Shown here piece by piece: positions 41,197 through 48,686 of a DNA stretch of 61,730 nt. The notes below the pieces were generated by a model. That model saw nothing but the letters and a program-made list of their open reading frames with translations. It ran no database searches and was not told the origin of the DNA. The stretch comes from Actinomyces sp. UMB0138 (lineage in GTDB: Bacteria; Bacillota; Negativicutes; Veillonellales; Veillonellaceae), in the NCBI RefSeq assembly GCF_002849225.1, contig NZ_PKMC01000004.1:1-61730 (forward strand). Reading direction: 5' to 3'. Position 1 is the first letter of the stretch. Each line of letters begins with the position of its first letter. Made by a program: the position numbers and the translations under genes.

Positions 41197-42980
41197 CGTG
41201 TCATCTCCTCGCATGCACCTTGGGCAAGAAGTGCCTGATAGTGCGCATTACCCAACAGCTCGTCGTGTTTACCGACCACAGCAATGCGCCCGCGTTCCAT
41301 GACGACGATTTGGTCTGCCCCTCTGATCGAGGCCAGTCGGTGGGCGATCACAATCACGGTTCTGCCTTTGGCAAGAGTCGAGAGAGCTTGTTGGATTTTC
41401 GATTCCGATTCCGGGTCCGCCATCGCCGTCGCCTCGTCCAACACCAACACTGGGGCATCAACCATGAGCGCCCGGGCGATCGCGATACGGGCTGCCTGCC
41501 CGCCCGAAACGTGGGTATCCTCACCCAACACAGTGTCGTAACCATCTGGCAGGCTCATGATGAACTCATCGATCTGCGCCGCCCGCGCCGCCTGCCGCAC
41601 CTGATCCAAGGTTGCGTCTGGCGCGCCAAGAGCGATGTTGTTTCGAATGGTGTCGCGAATAAGCTGTGCATCTTGCAGGACAAATGCGACCGTCGAATAC
41701 AACACATCCTGGGAAATGCTCTTTAGATCAACCCCGCCAATAGTGATCGTGCCAGCATCTGGATCATCGAAGCGGGCAATCAAACTCGCCAACGTCGACT
41801 TTCCCGCGCCCGAAGGCCCAACCAGCGCGGTCACCGTGCCTGCCGGAATGCTCAGGCTCACTTCGTCTAACGCTTGGGTCTCGTCATAGGCATACGACAC
41901 ACCCCGAATCTCGATATCATGACCCTTTGGCGTCTGCGGCATATCTGGCTGAGGCAATGCCGGTAGCTCCATGACGTTCACCAGCCGTACTGCCGCAGAC
42001 CCTGCGAGCTGGTACGACCAGGCGATGGTTGCGACTGCCATCAACGCTCCCGGCAACACCAAGGCGATCAACGTGGTCGTTATCACCTCGTAGATGCTCA
42101 CCCAACCGGCGTTCATCATCAACGCGCCACCGCCAAGGTTCACGATCAACAACACCGGGATCGACACCCACGAAAATGAGGCGACCGACATCGACACCAG
42201 CGGCATGCACCATGCCCGGTAGAACTTAGAAAACTCGTTAGCTGCATCTAAATAGGCTTTATGTGCTTGGCCGACCTTGCCGAACGCTTTCACCACTGAG
42301 ATACCGGCAACGAACTCGGCCATCGTTGCCGAAACCTGAGCGAGCTTGGTATCCATTTGTGCGGTCTTCTCATTCATCCCACGCATCGACATGCCATACA
42401 TGCCCACATAGATCGGAATCGTCGCGATCGACAGCAGAGCGAGCCGCCAATCCACCACGAACGCATAGGCTAACAAGGCGAGCGGGGATACGATCGCGTT
42501 CAGTTTCTCAATCGGCCCGTGCGCGATCACTGTGTGCACCGTGGCCGTATCATCCTGAATGGTCTTGCGGATCTTCCCCTCACCCTCGCGGGTAAACCAC
42601 GACAGCGGAGCAGTCGACATGCGGGCGGCAATCTGGCGGCGCATTTGATTACGCAACGACAGGTCAATAAAATGCGTCACGCCCAATGCAACAAAATATA
42701 AGGTCAACCGGGCCATGTATGCGCTGACGAGGAGCATCACGATCCAGTTCACCCGCGCCGGGTCCACCCGGTCTTGCATCAGCGCAGCTCCCAGCTCCAC
42801 CAAAGCCACATAGGGTGCGATAGCCAACACACCAGAGAGAAAAGCTAAAACCTGCGCGATAAACAGTTTGCCTTTCACCGGCTGCGATAGCTGACGGATC
42901 GCGTTCTGGCCAGCGACAGATTTTTCCTTCGCCGACTCATACTCGCCTTCAACAACCTGATCCATTACACTATCGTTCAC
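41193..42980 (-). CDS. ABC transporter, membrane-ATPase half (IrtA-like partner)
   Basis: Protein of 595 aa. Membrane domain (about 45-330), then Walker A LVGPSGAGKSTLASL, signature HVSGGQAARIAIAR and Walker B VLVLDEATAMADPE. The Ala in place of the usual Ser after DEAT, and the non-consensus HVSGGQAAR signature, point to a heterodimer in which one ATP site is degenerate. First gene of the five-gene operon; GTG start follows AAGGA. The upstream region has a DtxR-like box. Confidence 0.92.
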   Translation of the reverse strand: MNDSVMDQVVEGEYESAKEKSVAGQNAIRQLSQPVKGKLFIAQVLAFLSGVLAIAPYVALVELGAALMQDRVDPARVNWIVMLLVSAYMARLTLYFVALGVTHFIDLSLRNQMRRQIAARMSTAPLSWFTREGEGKIRKTIQDDTATVHTVIAHGPIEKLNAIVSPLALLAYAFVVDWRLALLSIATIPIYVGMYGMSMRGMNEKTAQMDTKLAQVSATMAEFVAGISVVKAFGKVGQAHKAYLDAANEFSKFYRAWCMPLVSMSVASFSWVSIPVLLIVNLGGGALMMNAGWVSIYEVITTTLIALVLPGALMAVATIAWSYQLAGSAAVRLVNVMELPALPQPDMPQTPKGHDIEIRGVSYAYDETQALDEVSLSIPAGTVTALVGPSGAGKSTLASLIARFDDPDAGTITIGGVDLKSISQDVLYSTVAFVLQDAQLIRDTIRNNIALGAPDATLDQVRQAARAAQIDEFIMSLPDGYDTVLGEDTHVSGGQAARIAIARALMVDAPVLVLDEATAMADPESESKIQQALSTLAKGRTVIVIAHRLASIRGADQIVVMERGRIAVVGKHDELLGNAHYQALLAQGACEEMTR

Positions 42981-42996
42981 GCAAACACCATCCTTA

Positions 42997-43018
42997 TTAG
43001 ATAAGGGTAACCTTACTT
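42997..43018. promoter_or_regulatory. Candidate DtxR/IdeR-like metal operator
   Basis: TAAGGGTAACCTTA at 43002-43015 is a TAAGG/CCTTA inverted repeat within TTAGATAAGG...CCTTACTT. It resembles DtxR/IdeR boxes (TTAGG...CCTAA). It lies about 20 bases upstream of the transporter operon start. If real, the operon is repressed by host iron. Confidence 0.5.
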
Positions 43019-43065
43019 TATTTCTGGGAGGTGTACCTAACCGTGCACGTCAACTGATATGAGCA

Positions 43066-44643
43066 TCACCCTTTCAGGGCAATCCTCACCTGTTCACCGG
43101 TGCGGAACACGAACCGGATCCCGTCCTCGTCTACGATGGCGTGGTCGATCAGTGCGCTCCACTGCGCGGGGCGAAAATCGTTCACAGGTTCGCCCGCCAG
43201 ATCGCCTAGGGCTGTGGTGACGGCGGCATGCTTGGCAGTGTTCGCTGCAATATCTGCCTCTAGGCTCGCTTTGCATGCGAGTGTCTTACGGCAGGCAGTA
43301 TCGAGCTCTGTGTACTTGTTTTGGTAGGCGTCTTGGTCGAGCGCGCGTTGCTGGTTTTTCGCTATCAGTGCTTCGATCTGCTCAGTGAGTTCCACGATTT
43401 TTGTTTGGCAGGCGGCGGCTTGTTCTTCCAAACGGCTCGTATCAAACATGGAGTCAAAGATTTGCAGTAGCTGGCTTTGCCGTGGCTGGCGGGCGATCAG
43501 TTGATTGAGCGCTTGGACGAAAGCGTTCTTGATATCTTCGTCCTTCACAGTCGCGCTGCTGCAGGGCTTGTCGCCTGCGTATTTATGGTTGCATTGCCAG
43601 ACTGTGTACTTATATTTCGTGTTCGACGCCCACGTCTTACGCCCATACCACGACCCACACTGCGCACACTTGAGCCTGGTGGAGAACAAGCCGACCTTCG
43701 CTGAGGATATGTTGCCATGCCTGGTGGCGAGCTCGTATTGCACCTGATCCCAGATGCGTGGAGCAATAATCGGCTCGTGATTGCCTGTTACGTAGTATTG
43801 GGGTACTTCGCCCTCGTTGACCTTCATCTTTTTAGTAAGGAAATCGGTGGTGAACGTCTTTTGCAGCAGGGCGTCGCCTTTATATTTTTCATTGGACAGG
43901 ATGGAGCGCACTGTCGAGGTTGACCACACTTCTTTCCCGCGCGGGGTGAGAATCTTGCGAGCAGCGAGCTCGGTTTTAATCTCACTGATCGCCATCCCGT
44001 CAAGGAAAAGCTGGTAGATCAACCGCACGGTCGGAGCCTGCGTCTCGTCGATGACGAGACTGCCGTCCGCTCCTTTCTTATATCCGAGTAGTGATGCATA
44101 GGGAACCATAATCTTCCCATCTTGAAAACGCTTCCTGTGTCCCCAGGTGACGTTCTCAGAGATGGAACGTGATTCTTCTTGCGCCAAGCTCGACATGATC
44201 GTGATGAGTAGTTCGCCTTTGGCGTCGAAGGTGTAAATATTTTCCTTCTCAAAATAGACCTCGACGCCTGCATCCTTGAGCTTGCGCACGGTAGTGAGCG
44301 AGTCGACGGTGTTGCGTGCGAACCGGGACACACTCTTGGTGAGGATCAGGTCGATTTTGCCTGCCAGGGCGTCATTGATCATGGTTTGGAAACCTTCGCG
44401 ACGTTTCATAGAGGTGCCAGAGATGCCCTCATCGGAGTACATGCCCGCGAACCGCCAATCACTACGTGAGCGAATGTAGGTGGTGTAGTAGTCGATCTGA
44501 GCCTCATACGAGGAGGTTTGTTCTTCCATCTCAGTAGAAACGCGAGCATACGCCGCCACCCGTCTGCGCGCTGGTACCCCGGACGGGGTTGTGACATTCC
44601 CAAGTTTCTTTGTTGCGGGTATCGCTGTGACCGTGCGACTCAT
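43066..44643 (-). CDS. Large serine recombinase (integrase) A
   Basis: Protein of about 525 aa. Resolvase domain with YARVSTEMEE, nucleophile Ser36 (counting from ATG 44643), and SRFARNTVDSL plus LAQEESRSISENV. The recombinase domain and a zinc ribbon (CAQCG...CNHK...C) follow, then a long coiled coil near 420-480. Start overlaps the stop of recombinase B. Two such enzymes in tandem are typical of actinobacterial and Firmicutes mobile elements. One or both integrate and excise this phage. Confidence 0.94.
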   Translation of the reverse strand: MSRTVTAIPATKKLGNVTTPSGVPARRRVAAYARVSTEMEEQTSSYEAQIDYYTTYIRSRSDWRFAGMYSDEGISGTSMKRREGFQTMINDALAGKIDLILTKSVSRFARNTVDSLTTVRKLKDAGVEVYFEKENIYTFDAKGELLITIMSSLAQEESRSISENVTWGHRKRFQDGKIMVPYASLLGYKKGADGSLVIDETQAPTVRLIYQLFLDGMAISEIKTELAARKILTPRGKEVWSTSTVRSILSNEKYKGDALLQKTFTTDFLTKKMKVNEGEVPQYYVTGNHEPIIAPRIWDQVQYELATRHGNISSAKVGLFSTRLKCAQCGSWYGRKTWASNTKYKYTVWQCNHKYAGDKPCSSATVKDEDIKNAFVQALNQLIARQPRQSQLLQIFDSMFDTSRLEEQAAACQTKIVELTEQIEALIAKNQQRALDQDAYQNKYTELDTACRKTLACKASLEADIAANTAKHAAVTTALGDLAGEPVNDFRPAQWSALIDHAIVDEDGIRFVFRTGEQVRIALKG

Positions 44644-45890
44644 GCCAACCACCCCTCACTGGTTAAGCCCACCGGCATCATGGTTCCATCTGCGAGGTGG
44701 AAGGTGAGCTGATGCTCGAAGGCCTCGATCATCACGACCTGCTCGCCAACCTGGACAGGGTCGAAACCCTGGGTGCCGAGCATCTCTGCGCAGGCGTGTT
44801 CGAGGAGCGTTTCGCGCAGGTTGTGCCCCCTACAGGGGTTTCCGTTTCCGGTGCAGGCACTCCAGCAGCGCCAGAACTTGTATGAGGTTCCAGACTTGTA
44901 GGTGCGGGTTTTGCGTTGATAGTTCTTCCCGCACGCGCCGCAGCAGATCCGCCCGGTGAATACGCCCGTGTTTTTTGACGGGGTGGCAGCCGGGCCCACC
45001 TCACGCCTGTGCGCGATTTCTTTCTGAACGGCGTCAAAGGTTGTTTCGTCAATGATGGCTGGTAGTGCATTGTCGACCCAGTATCGCGGCAGCTCCCCGT
45101 CGTTGAGGGAGCGTGTGGGTGCTTGGATTGTGGGGCGGTACATTTTCTGTAGCATTTGGCAGCCCTTGTAGCGCTCATTTTCGAGCATGCGACGAAACAC
45201 TGACCCGTAGAACCGTCCCCCTCCCCGAGAGCGTTTACCTTCAGCATTGAGCATCGTCGCGGTTTTCTCCGGGCTAATCCCGTCCAAGAAATTCGCAAAC
45301 AGTAAGCGCACGATCTTGGCTTCCTCTTCGATGATGGTGAACTGGCCGTCTGCCCATTTGTATCCATAGACAACGAAGGAGTTTGTGCCCCCGCTCTTGT
45401 ATCGGTTCCGGATCGCCCATTTCACGTTCTGGGATAGCGAGCGTGATTCTTCTTGGGCGAATGAGGCCAGCAAGGTTAACAGCAGTTCCCCGTCAGCGCT
45501 AAGGGTGTCGATGCGTTCGCGTTCGAACCGTACGGCCACGCCAAGGTCTTTCAGCTCACGGACCGTAGCGAGCAGGTCGATTGTGTTGCGGGCTAGGCGT
45601 GAGATTGATTTACACAACACAATATCGACACCCCCACTCCTGGCTGCGTCCATCAGATCGGCCAGGCCTTGTCGGGATTTTGTTGACGTGCCGGTGATAC
45701 CCTCGTCGGTGAACACGCCGACGTAGGCCCATCCGGGTGTGGATTGGATCAGGCGCGAGTAATACGAAACCTGCGCCGATAGGGATGCTAACTGCTCTGT
45801 GCCGTTGGTTGAGACCCTCGCGTATGCCGCCACGTTGACCAGTTTCGGGGCAGGCGACCGAACTGGTGTCACCACACTGATGTGTGCCAC
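44640..45890 (-). CDS. Large serine recombinase (integrase) B
   Basis: Protein of about 416 aa. AAYARVSTNG with Ser27 from the GTG 45890 start, SRLARNTIDLL, and FAQEESRSLSQNV. Zinc ribbon GRICCGACGKNY...C. The coiled-coil after the ribbon is missing, so it is shorter than its neighbour, and may act as a partner subunit or directionality helper. AAAGGAG precedes the GTG, whereas the longer frame to 45920 has no site. Confidence 0.93.
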   Translation of the reverse strand: MAHISVVTPVRSPAPKLVNVAAYARVSTNGTEQLASLSAQVSYYSRLIQSTPGWAYVGVFTDEGITGTSTKSRQGLADLMDAARSGGVDIVLCKSISRLARNTIDLLATVRELKDLGVAVRFERERIDTLSADGELLLTLLASFAQEESRSLSQNVKWAIRNRYKSGGTNSFVVYGYKWADGQFTIIEEEAKIVRLLFANFLDGISPEKTATMLNAEGKRSRGGGRFYGSVFRRMLENERYKGCQMLQKMYRPTIQAPTRSLNDGELPRYWVDNALPAIIDETTFDAVQKEIAHRREVGPAATPSKNTGVFTGRICCGACGKNYQRKTRTYKSGTSYKFWRCWSACTGNGNPCRGHNLRETLLEHACAEMLGTQGFDPVQVGEQVVMIEAFEHQLTFHLADGTMMPVGLTSEGWLA

Positions 45891-45936
45891 GTTTTCTCCT
45901 TTCGCGTTAGGTCTATACACGCTCTAAACCAAGTGT

Positions 45937-46146
45937 TTATCCAGTCGTTTCGCCCACAATCTGTGGTTGATAGATCGGCGTCCACGCCTTCCATAACAAC
46001 CGGTGAGCACGCTGATACTCTGCGGGCGTGAGCACGCCCCGCCCCGCCAGCACGCTCAACGTGTGAGAGTCCGTGATGAAGGCGAGTTCTCGGGCGAACA
46101 CGTCAGGTTGGGCCAGTTGATCAACAGGAGCGGCGAGCGTGTTCAT
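45937..46146 (-). CDS. SHOCT-like small protein
   Basis: Protein of 69 aa starting MNTLAAPVDQLAQPDVFARE. The C-terminal half (LAGRGVLTPAEYQRAHRLL) matches the SHOCT short-helix pattern. It lies between a zinc protein and the recombinases, where such proteins occur in tandem-recombinase elements. ATG 46146 overlaps the zinc gene stop. The end (ACTGGATAA) coincides with a weak fourth match to the leader repeat seen at 6.5-7.8 kb. Confidence 0.7.
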   Translation of the reverse strand: MNTLAAPVDQLAQPDVFARELAFITDSHTLSVLAGRGVLTPAEYQRAHRLLWKAWTPIYQPQIVGETTG

Positions 46147-46526
46147 GGTTGTCCGCCACGGGTGCCGAAGCGAGCACGTACATAGCAGGCGTGACAGCAA
46201 AACTTTTGACCTGGTTTGTCCACGATCGCGAAGCGGCGTCCGCAGTGCGTACAGGTCTGCTCGCGCGCAGGCTCGGTTTTCTGTCGATGCCGCCACGCTT
46301 TATGCCTGCAGGCGGGCGAGCAAAACCGAGCCCGAGCTGCTCCCTGTATAGGGCTGGCACACCAGTGGCATACCTGCCAGGCCATCACCGGAGCGGCGTC
46401 AAGGTTTCGGGTTGTGCAGTACGAGCGGACCTGGTCACGAGTTAGGGCGCAAAACTCGGCAATCGCTTTATACCCCCAGCCCGCCGTGCGCAGGTTGCGG
46501 ATACGTTGTTCATCAAGATCATTCAC
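46143..46526 (-). CDS. Helix-turn-helix zinc-finger protein next to recombinases
   Basis: Protein of 127 aa. N-terminal helix-turn-helix (LRTAGWGYKAIAEFCALTRD) and two zinc clusters (CHWCAS...CSPACRHK and CTHCGR...CCHACY). It precedes the SHOCT protein and recombinases in an overlapping operon, so it may regulate or assist excision. GTG start 46526; dispersed element copy C is about 20 bases upstream, between an endolysin terminator and this gene. Confidence 0.82.
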   Translation of the reverse strand: MNDLDEQRIRNLRTAGWGYKAIAEFCALTRDQVRSYCTTRNLDAAPVMAWQVCHWCASPIQGAARARFCSPACRHKAWRHRQKTEPAREQTCTHCGRRFAIVDKPGQKFCCHACYVRARFGTRGGQP

Positions 46527-46542
46527 AGTGGGGTCACTCCCT

Positions 46543-46578
46543 TCACCCCACTGCCGACAAACCCCCGATTGTTAAATC
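46543..46578 (-). repeat. Dispersed 36-bp bipartite element, copy C
   Basis: GATTTAACA, 11 bases, GTCGGCAGTGGGGTGA in the minus direction, directly upstream of the recombinase operon and downstream of the endolysin terminator. A 20-codon frame (MDGFNNRGFVGSGVKGVTPL) spans it and overlaps the next start. Confidence 0.9.
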
Positions 46579-46594
46579 CGTCCATGAAACGACG

Positions 46595-46652
46595 AAAAGC
46601 CCCGCCACCACCGGCTCCCCGAGGATTGGGAAGTCACAGTGGTGACGGGGCT
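46595..46652 (-). terminator. Terminator after endolysin
   Basis: AGCCCCGTCACCAC and GTGGTGGCGGGGCT pair over 13 of 14 bases, followed in the minus direction by TTTTCG. It ends the late transcript after the lysis genes. Confidence 0.8.
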
Positions 46653-46678
46653 CAGTCGCTCCGACGTGGCGCGGATGT

Positions 46679-47494
46679 TTAGTAGCCGAGCTTGGCATTC
46701 ACGCGAGCTTGTACGGCGCTGTAGAGATTTCCGAGTCGGCGCTTACGTTCCTCACCGTTGCCGTACTCGCCGCGAATAACGGCATCGGCAAGAGCATCAA
46801 TGTTCGGCCCTGCTGGCTTCGCGGCAGGTGCGTTGCCAGAGAGCTTCTCGTTCACGCGCTGCTGGACAGCCGCATAGTTGGCTCCGAGGCAACGCTTACG
46901 CTCCTCACCGTTCCCGTAATCGCCGCGAATCACTGCATCAGCGAGAGCGTCGATATTCGGCGCTGCAGGAGCGGGTGCTGGTGCACTACCGCTCATCTGG
47001 TCATACCAAGACTGTGCGCGGGACATGTAGGCAGCATGCTGAGAACCAGCAAGAGAAGCCGGACAAGCAGTCGCAGAAAAGTCCTTGTGCCCGAAGACGT
47101 TCTTGCCCCAAGCCGGGCGGCCAAGACCGTAGAACTTGCAAACGGCCGCCACGAGGTGTGCTCCGTTATCGAGGCACGCCTCCGACACAGCCCACGGGTT
47201 CGAGGACACATCCGCATGCTCGATGCCGATACTGGTGGTGTTGGCGGCAAAGTTGCCTGCATGCCAGGCGGTATCGCGATCCCACACCAACTGGCCGATG
47301 CGTCCGTCGGTTTGGACTTGGTAGTGGGCGGAAGCTGGACGCGTTTGCCACACGTCGTAGCAGCCCCTAATGGTGAGGTTTCCGGCGTTGTGGTGAATGA
47401 TGACCTTATCGATCCGCCTACCATTCCTGCCGGGCGTGTAGTGTGTGTTCATGATGAGGTCGATGTCAGCCTCAAGCGTGTTCCAATTCTTCAT
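46679..47494 (-). CDS. Endolysin: N-acetylmuramoyl-L-alanine amidase with two CW_7 repeats
   Basis: Protein of 271 aa. Amidase_2 domain about 20-165 (VIIHHNAGN, GHKDFSATACPASL with zinc histidines). Two CW_7 cell-wall repeats follow at about 183-222 and 231-271 (NIDALADAVIRGDYGNGEER in each). It cuts the stem peptide from muramic acid and binds actinobacterial or streptococcal wall. Directly follows holin, overlapping it by one base. Confidence 0.94.
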   Translation of the reverse strand: MKNWNTLEADIDLIMNTHYTPGRNGRRIDKVIIHHNAGNLTIRGCYDVWQTRPASAHYQVQTDGRIGQLVWDRDTAWHAGNFAANTTSIGIEHADVSSNPWAVSEACLDNGAHLVAAVCKFYGLGRPAWGKNVFGHKDFSATACPASLAGSQHAAYMSRAQSWYDQMSGSAPAPAPAAPNIDALADAVIRGDYGNGEERKRCLGANYAAVQQRVNEKLSGNAPAAKPAGPNIDALADAVIRGEYGNGEERKRRLGNLYSAVQARVNAKLGY

Positions 47495-47949
47495 CAGTGA
47501 ATCTCCTTTTCAGTGGTTGGTGGTTCGGTCAGTGAGGGTCTTGTTTCGGCGCGGTTGGCGATCGCATCGAGCGCCCCACGCATTTGGGATGGGACGGGTA
47601 GGCCGAGGCGGGTGGCGTTCTCCACGAGGGAGATGCCTTCGTTGGATAGGTAGAAGAAGATGACCGCCGCTCGCAGCACGCCGGGTGCTCCGAGAATATG
47701 GACGTCGATCAAATGGGCGAGGCCGACGAGGGTGAAGATGAGGATTTTGCGGCTGATACCCCTAAAACCGACGGATGAGCTGAGGCGGCGTTCGTTGATG
47801 GCGGCCAGCACCCCGGTGATGTAGTCGGCGATAGTGAAAACAATCAGCGCATAGACGAGGCCGTCGAGCCCTCCAAGATAAGCGGCGAGCCACGCACCAA
47901 TACCAGCGATGCCGGCTTGAATGGCGTGCCAGATGGCGTGTAGGGACAT
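47494..47949 (-). CDS. Holin (phage_holin_4 type)
   Basis: Protein of 151 aa. Three hydrophobic segments (IGAWLAAYLGGLDGLVYALI, ILIFTLVGLAHLIDV, and VLRAAVIFFYLSNEG) and the ENATRLGLPVPSQ motif of the Bacteriophage_holin_4 family. Opens the membrane for the endolysin encoded next. Confidence 0.92.
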   Translation of the reverse strand: MSLHAIWHAIQAGIAGIGAWLAAYLGGLDGLVYALIVFTIADYITGVLAAINERRLSSSVGFRGISRKILIFTLVGLAHLIDVHILGAPGVLRAAVIFFYLSNEGISLVENATRLGLPVPSQMRGALDAIANRAETRPSLTEPPTTEKEIH

Positions 47950-48029
47950 GGGTATTCCTTTCTGTGGGCATAAAAATTGCCCACACCCATCTGGGGTGAA
48001 GGCATCAAAAATTGGTGTAGCGCAGCGTG

Positions 48030-48251
48030 TTACATGGTCGGGTCAGTGAGGACCTCGAGAATTGGCAGGCTCAAGTCGAAGGACGCCACCTTGGGCGCTG
48101 GGAGTTCTTGGGCTTCGATGGCCTCTGCTGGTGGTGCGGGCGTGGCATCGGACTCAACTGGGACGATGGGTAGCTGTACTTCTTCGCTAGACGTTGACTC
48201 ATCATCTGAAACGTCGGTCATTTCTGTGTCCTTTTCTTCCTTGTCCTTCAT
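48030..48251 (-). CDS. Small acidic proline-rich protein
   Basis: Protein of 73 aa, highly acidic and low in complexity (STSSEEVQLPIVPVESDATP). Start overlaps the stop of the 140-aa gene as ATGA. Genes of this type between tail and holin are common and unannotated. No function is recognised. Confidence 0.6.
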   Translation of the reverse strand: MKDKEEKDTEMTDVSDDESTSSEEVQLPIVPVESDATPAPPAEAIEAQELPAPKVASFDLSLPILEVLTDPTM

Positions 48252-48670
48252 TGGCCACCCTTGGTGATGGCGTCGTAGAGGACGTCGTAGGCTTCCGCCG
48301 CCACGCCAGACAGTTCACCCTCATAGCCGTCAAGAAGTGCTTTCACGTCCTTGTCGTGGCCGTCGTAGGTGGGCCCCGACACTTCCGCAACAGATGCCAG
48401 CAGATTCTGACGGGCATCGAGGAATTCACTGGCTTTGTCGGGGTCGGCGAGCATGAAGGTGCCGTCATCTGCGAACACTGGGCGACCATGATCGTCGAGT
48501 GTTGCATAGTGGGTGACGAGGTCGTATTCGTCTTCCCCGAACCGTGCAATCGCTTCCTTCACTAGCGTGAGGAGTTTGGAGCGCGCCCTGGATTGAGCGG
48601 CTTTGAGCGGCATGTTCTCGAGTAGGTCGGCGATGGGTTGCAAATGGTGGTTGGCGAGCATGATCTTCAT
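48248..48670 (-). CDS. DUF1617-like phage protein
   Basis: Protein of 140 aa, helical, starting MKIMLANHHLQPIADLLENM with SRARSKLLTLVKEAI. It resembles DUF1617 proteins that lie between tail and lysis genes of Firmicutes phages. The role is unknown; possibly tail assembly. GGAAACC precedes the start, and it follows the tail endopeptidase closely. Confidence 0.65.
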   Translation of the reverse strand: MKIMLANHHLQPIADLLENMPLKAAQSRARSKLLTLVKEAIARFGEDEYDLVTHYATLDDHGRPVFADDGTFMLADPDKASEFLDARQNLLASVAEVSGPTYDGHDKDVKALLDGYEGELSGVAAEAYDVLYDAITKGGQ

Positions 48671-48686
48671 CAGGGTTTCCTTTTAC

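Noticed and set aside
47963..47985. TGTGGGCA/TGCCCACA hairpin as terminator before holin
   Set aside because: The stem is only 8 bp with an AT loop, and no T-run follows in the minus direction; it also would block the lysis genes.
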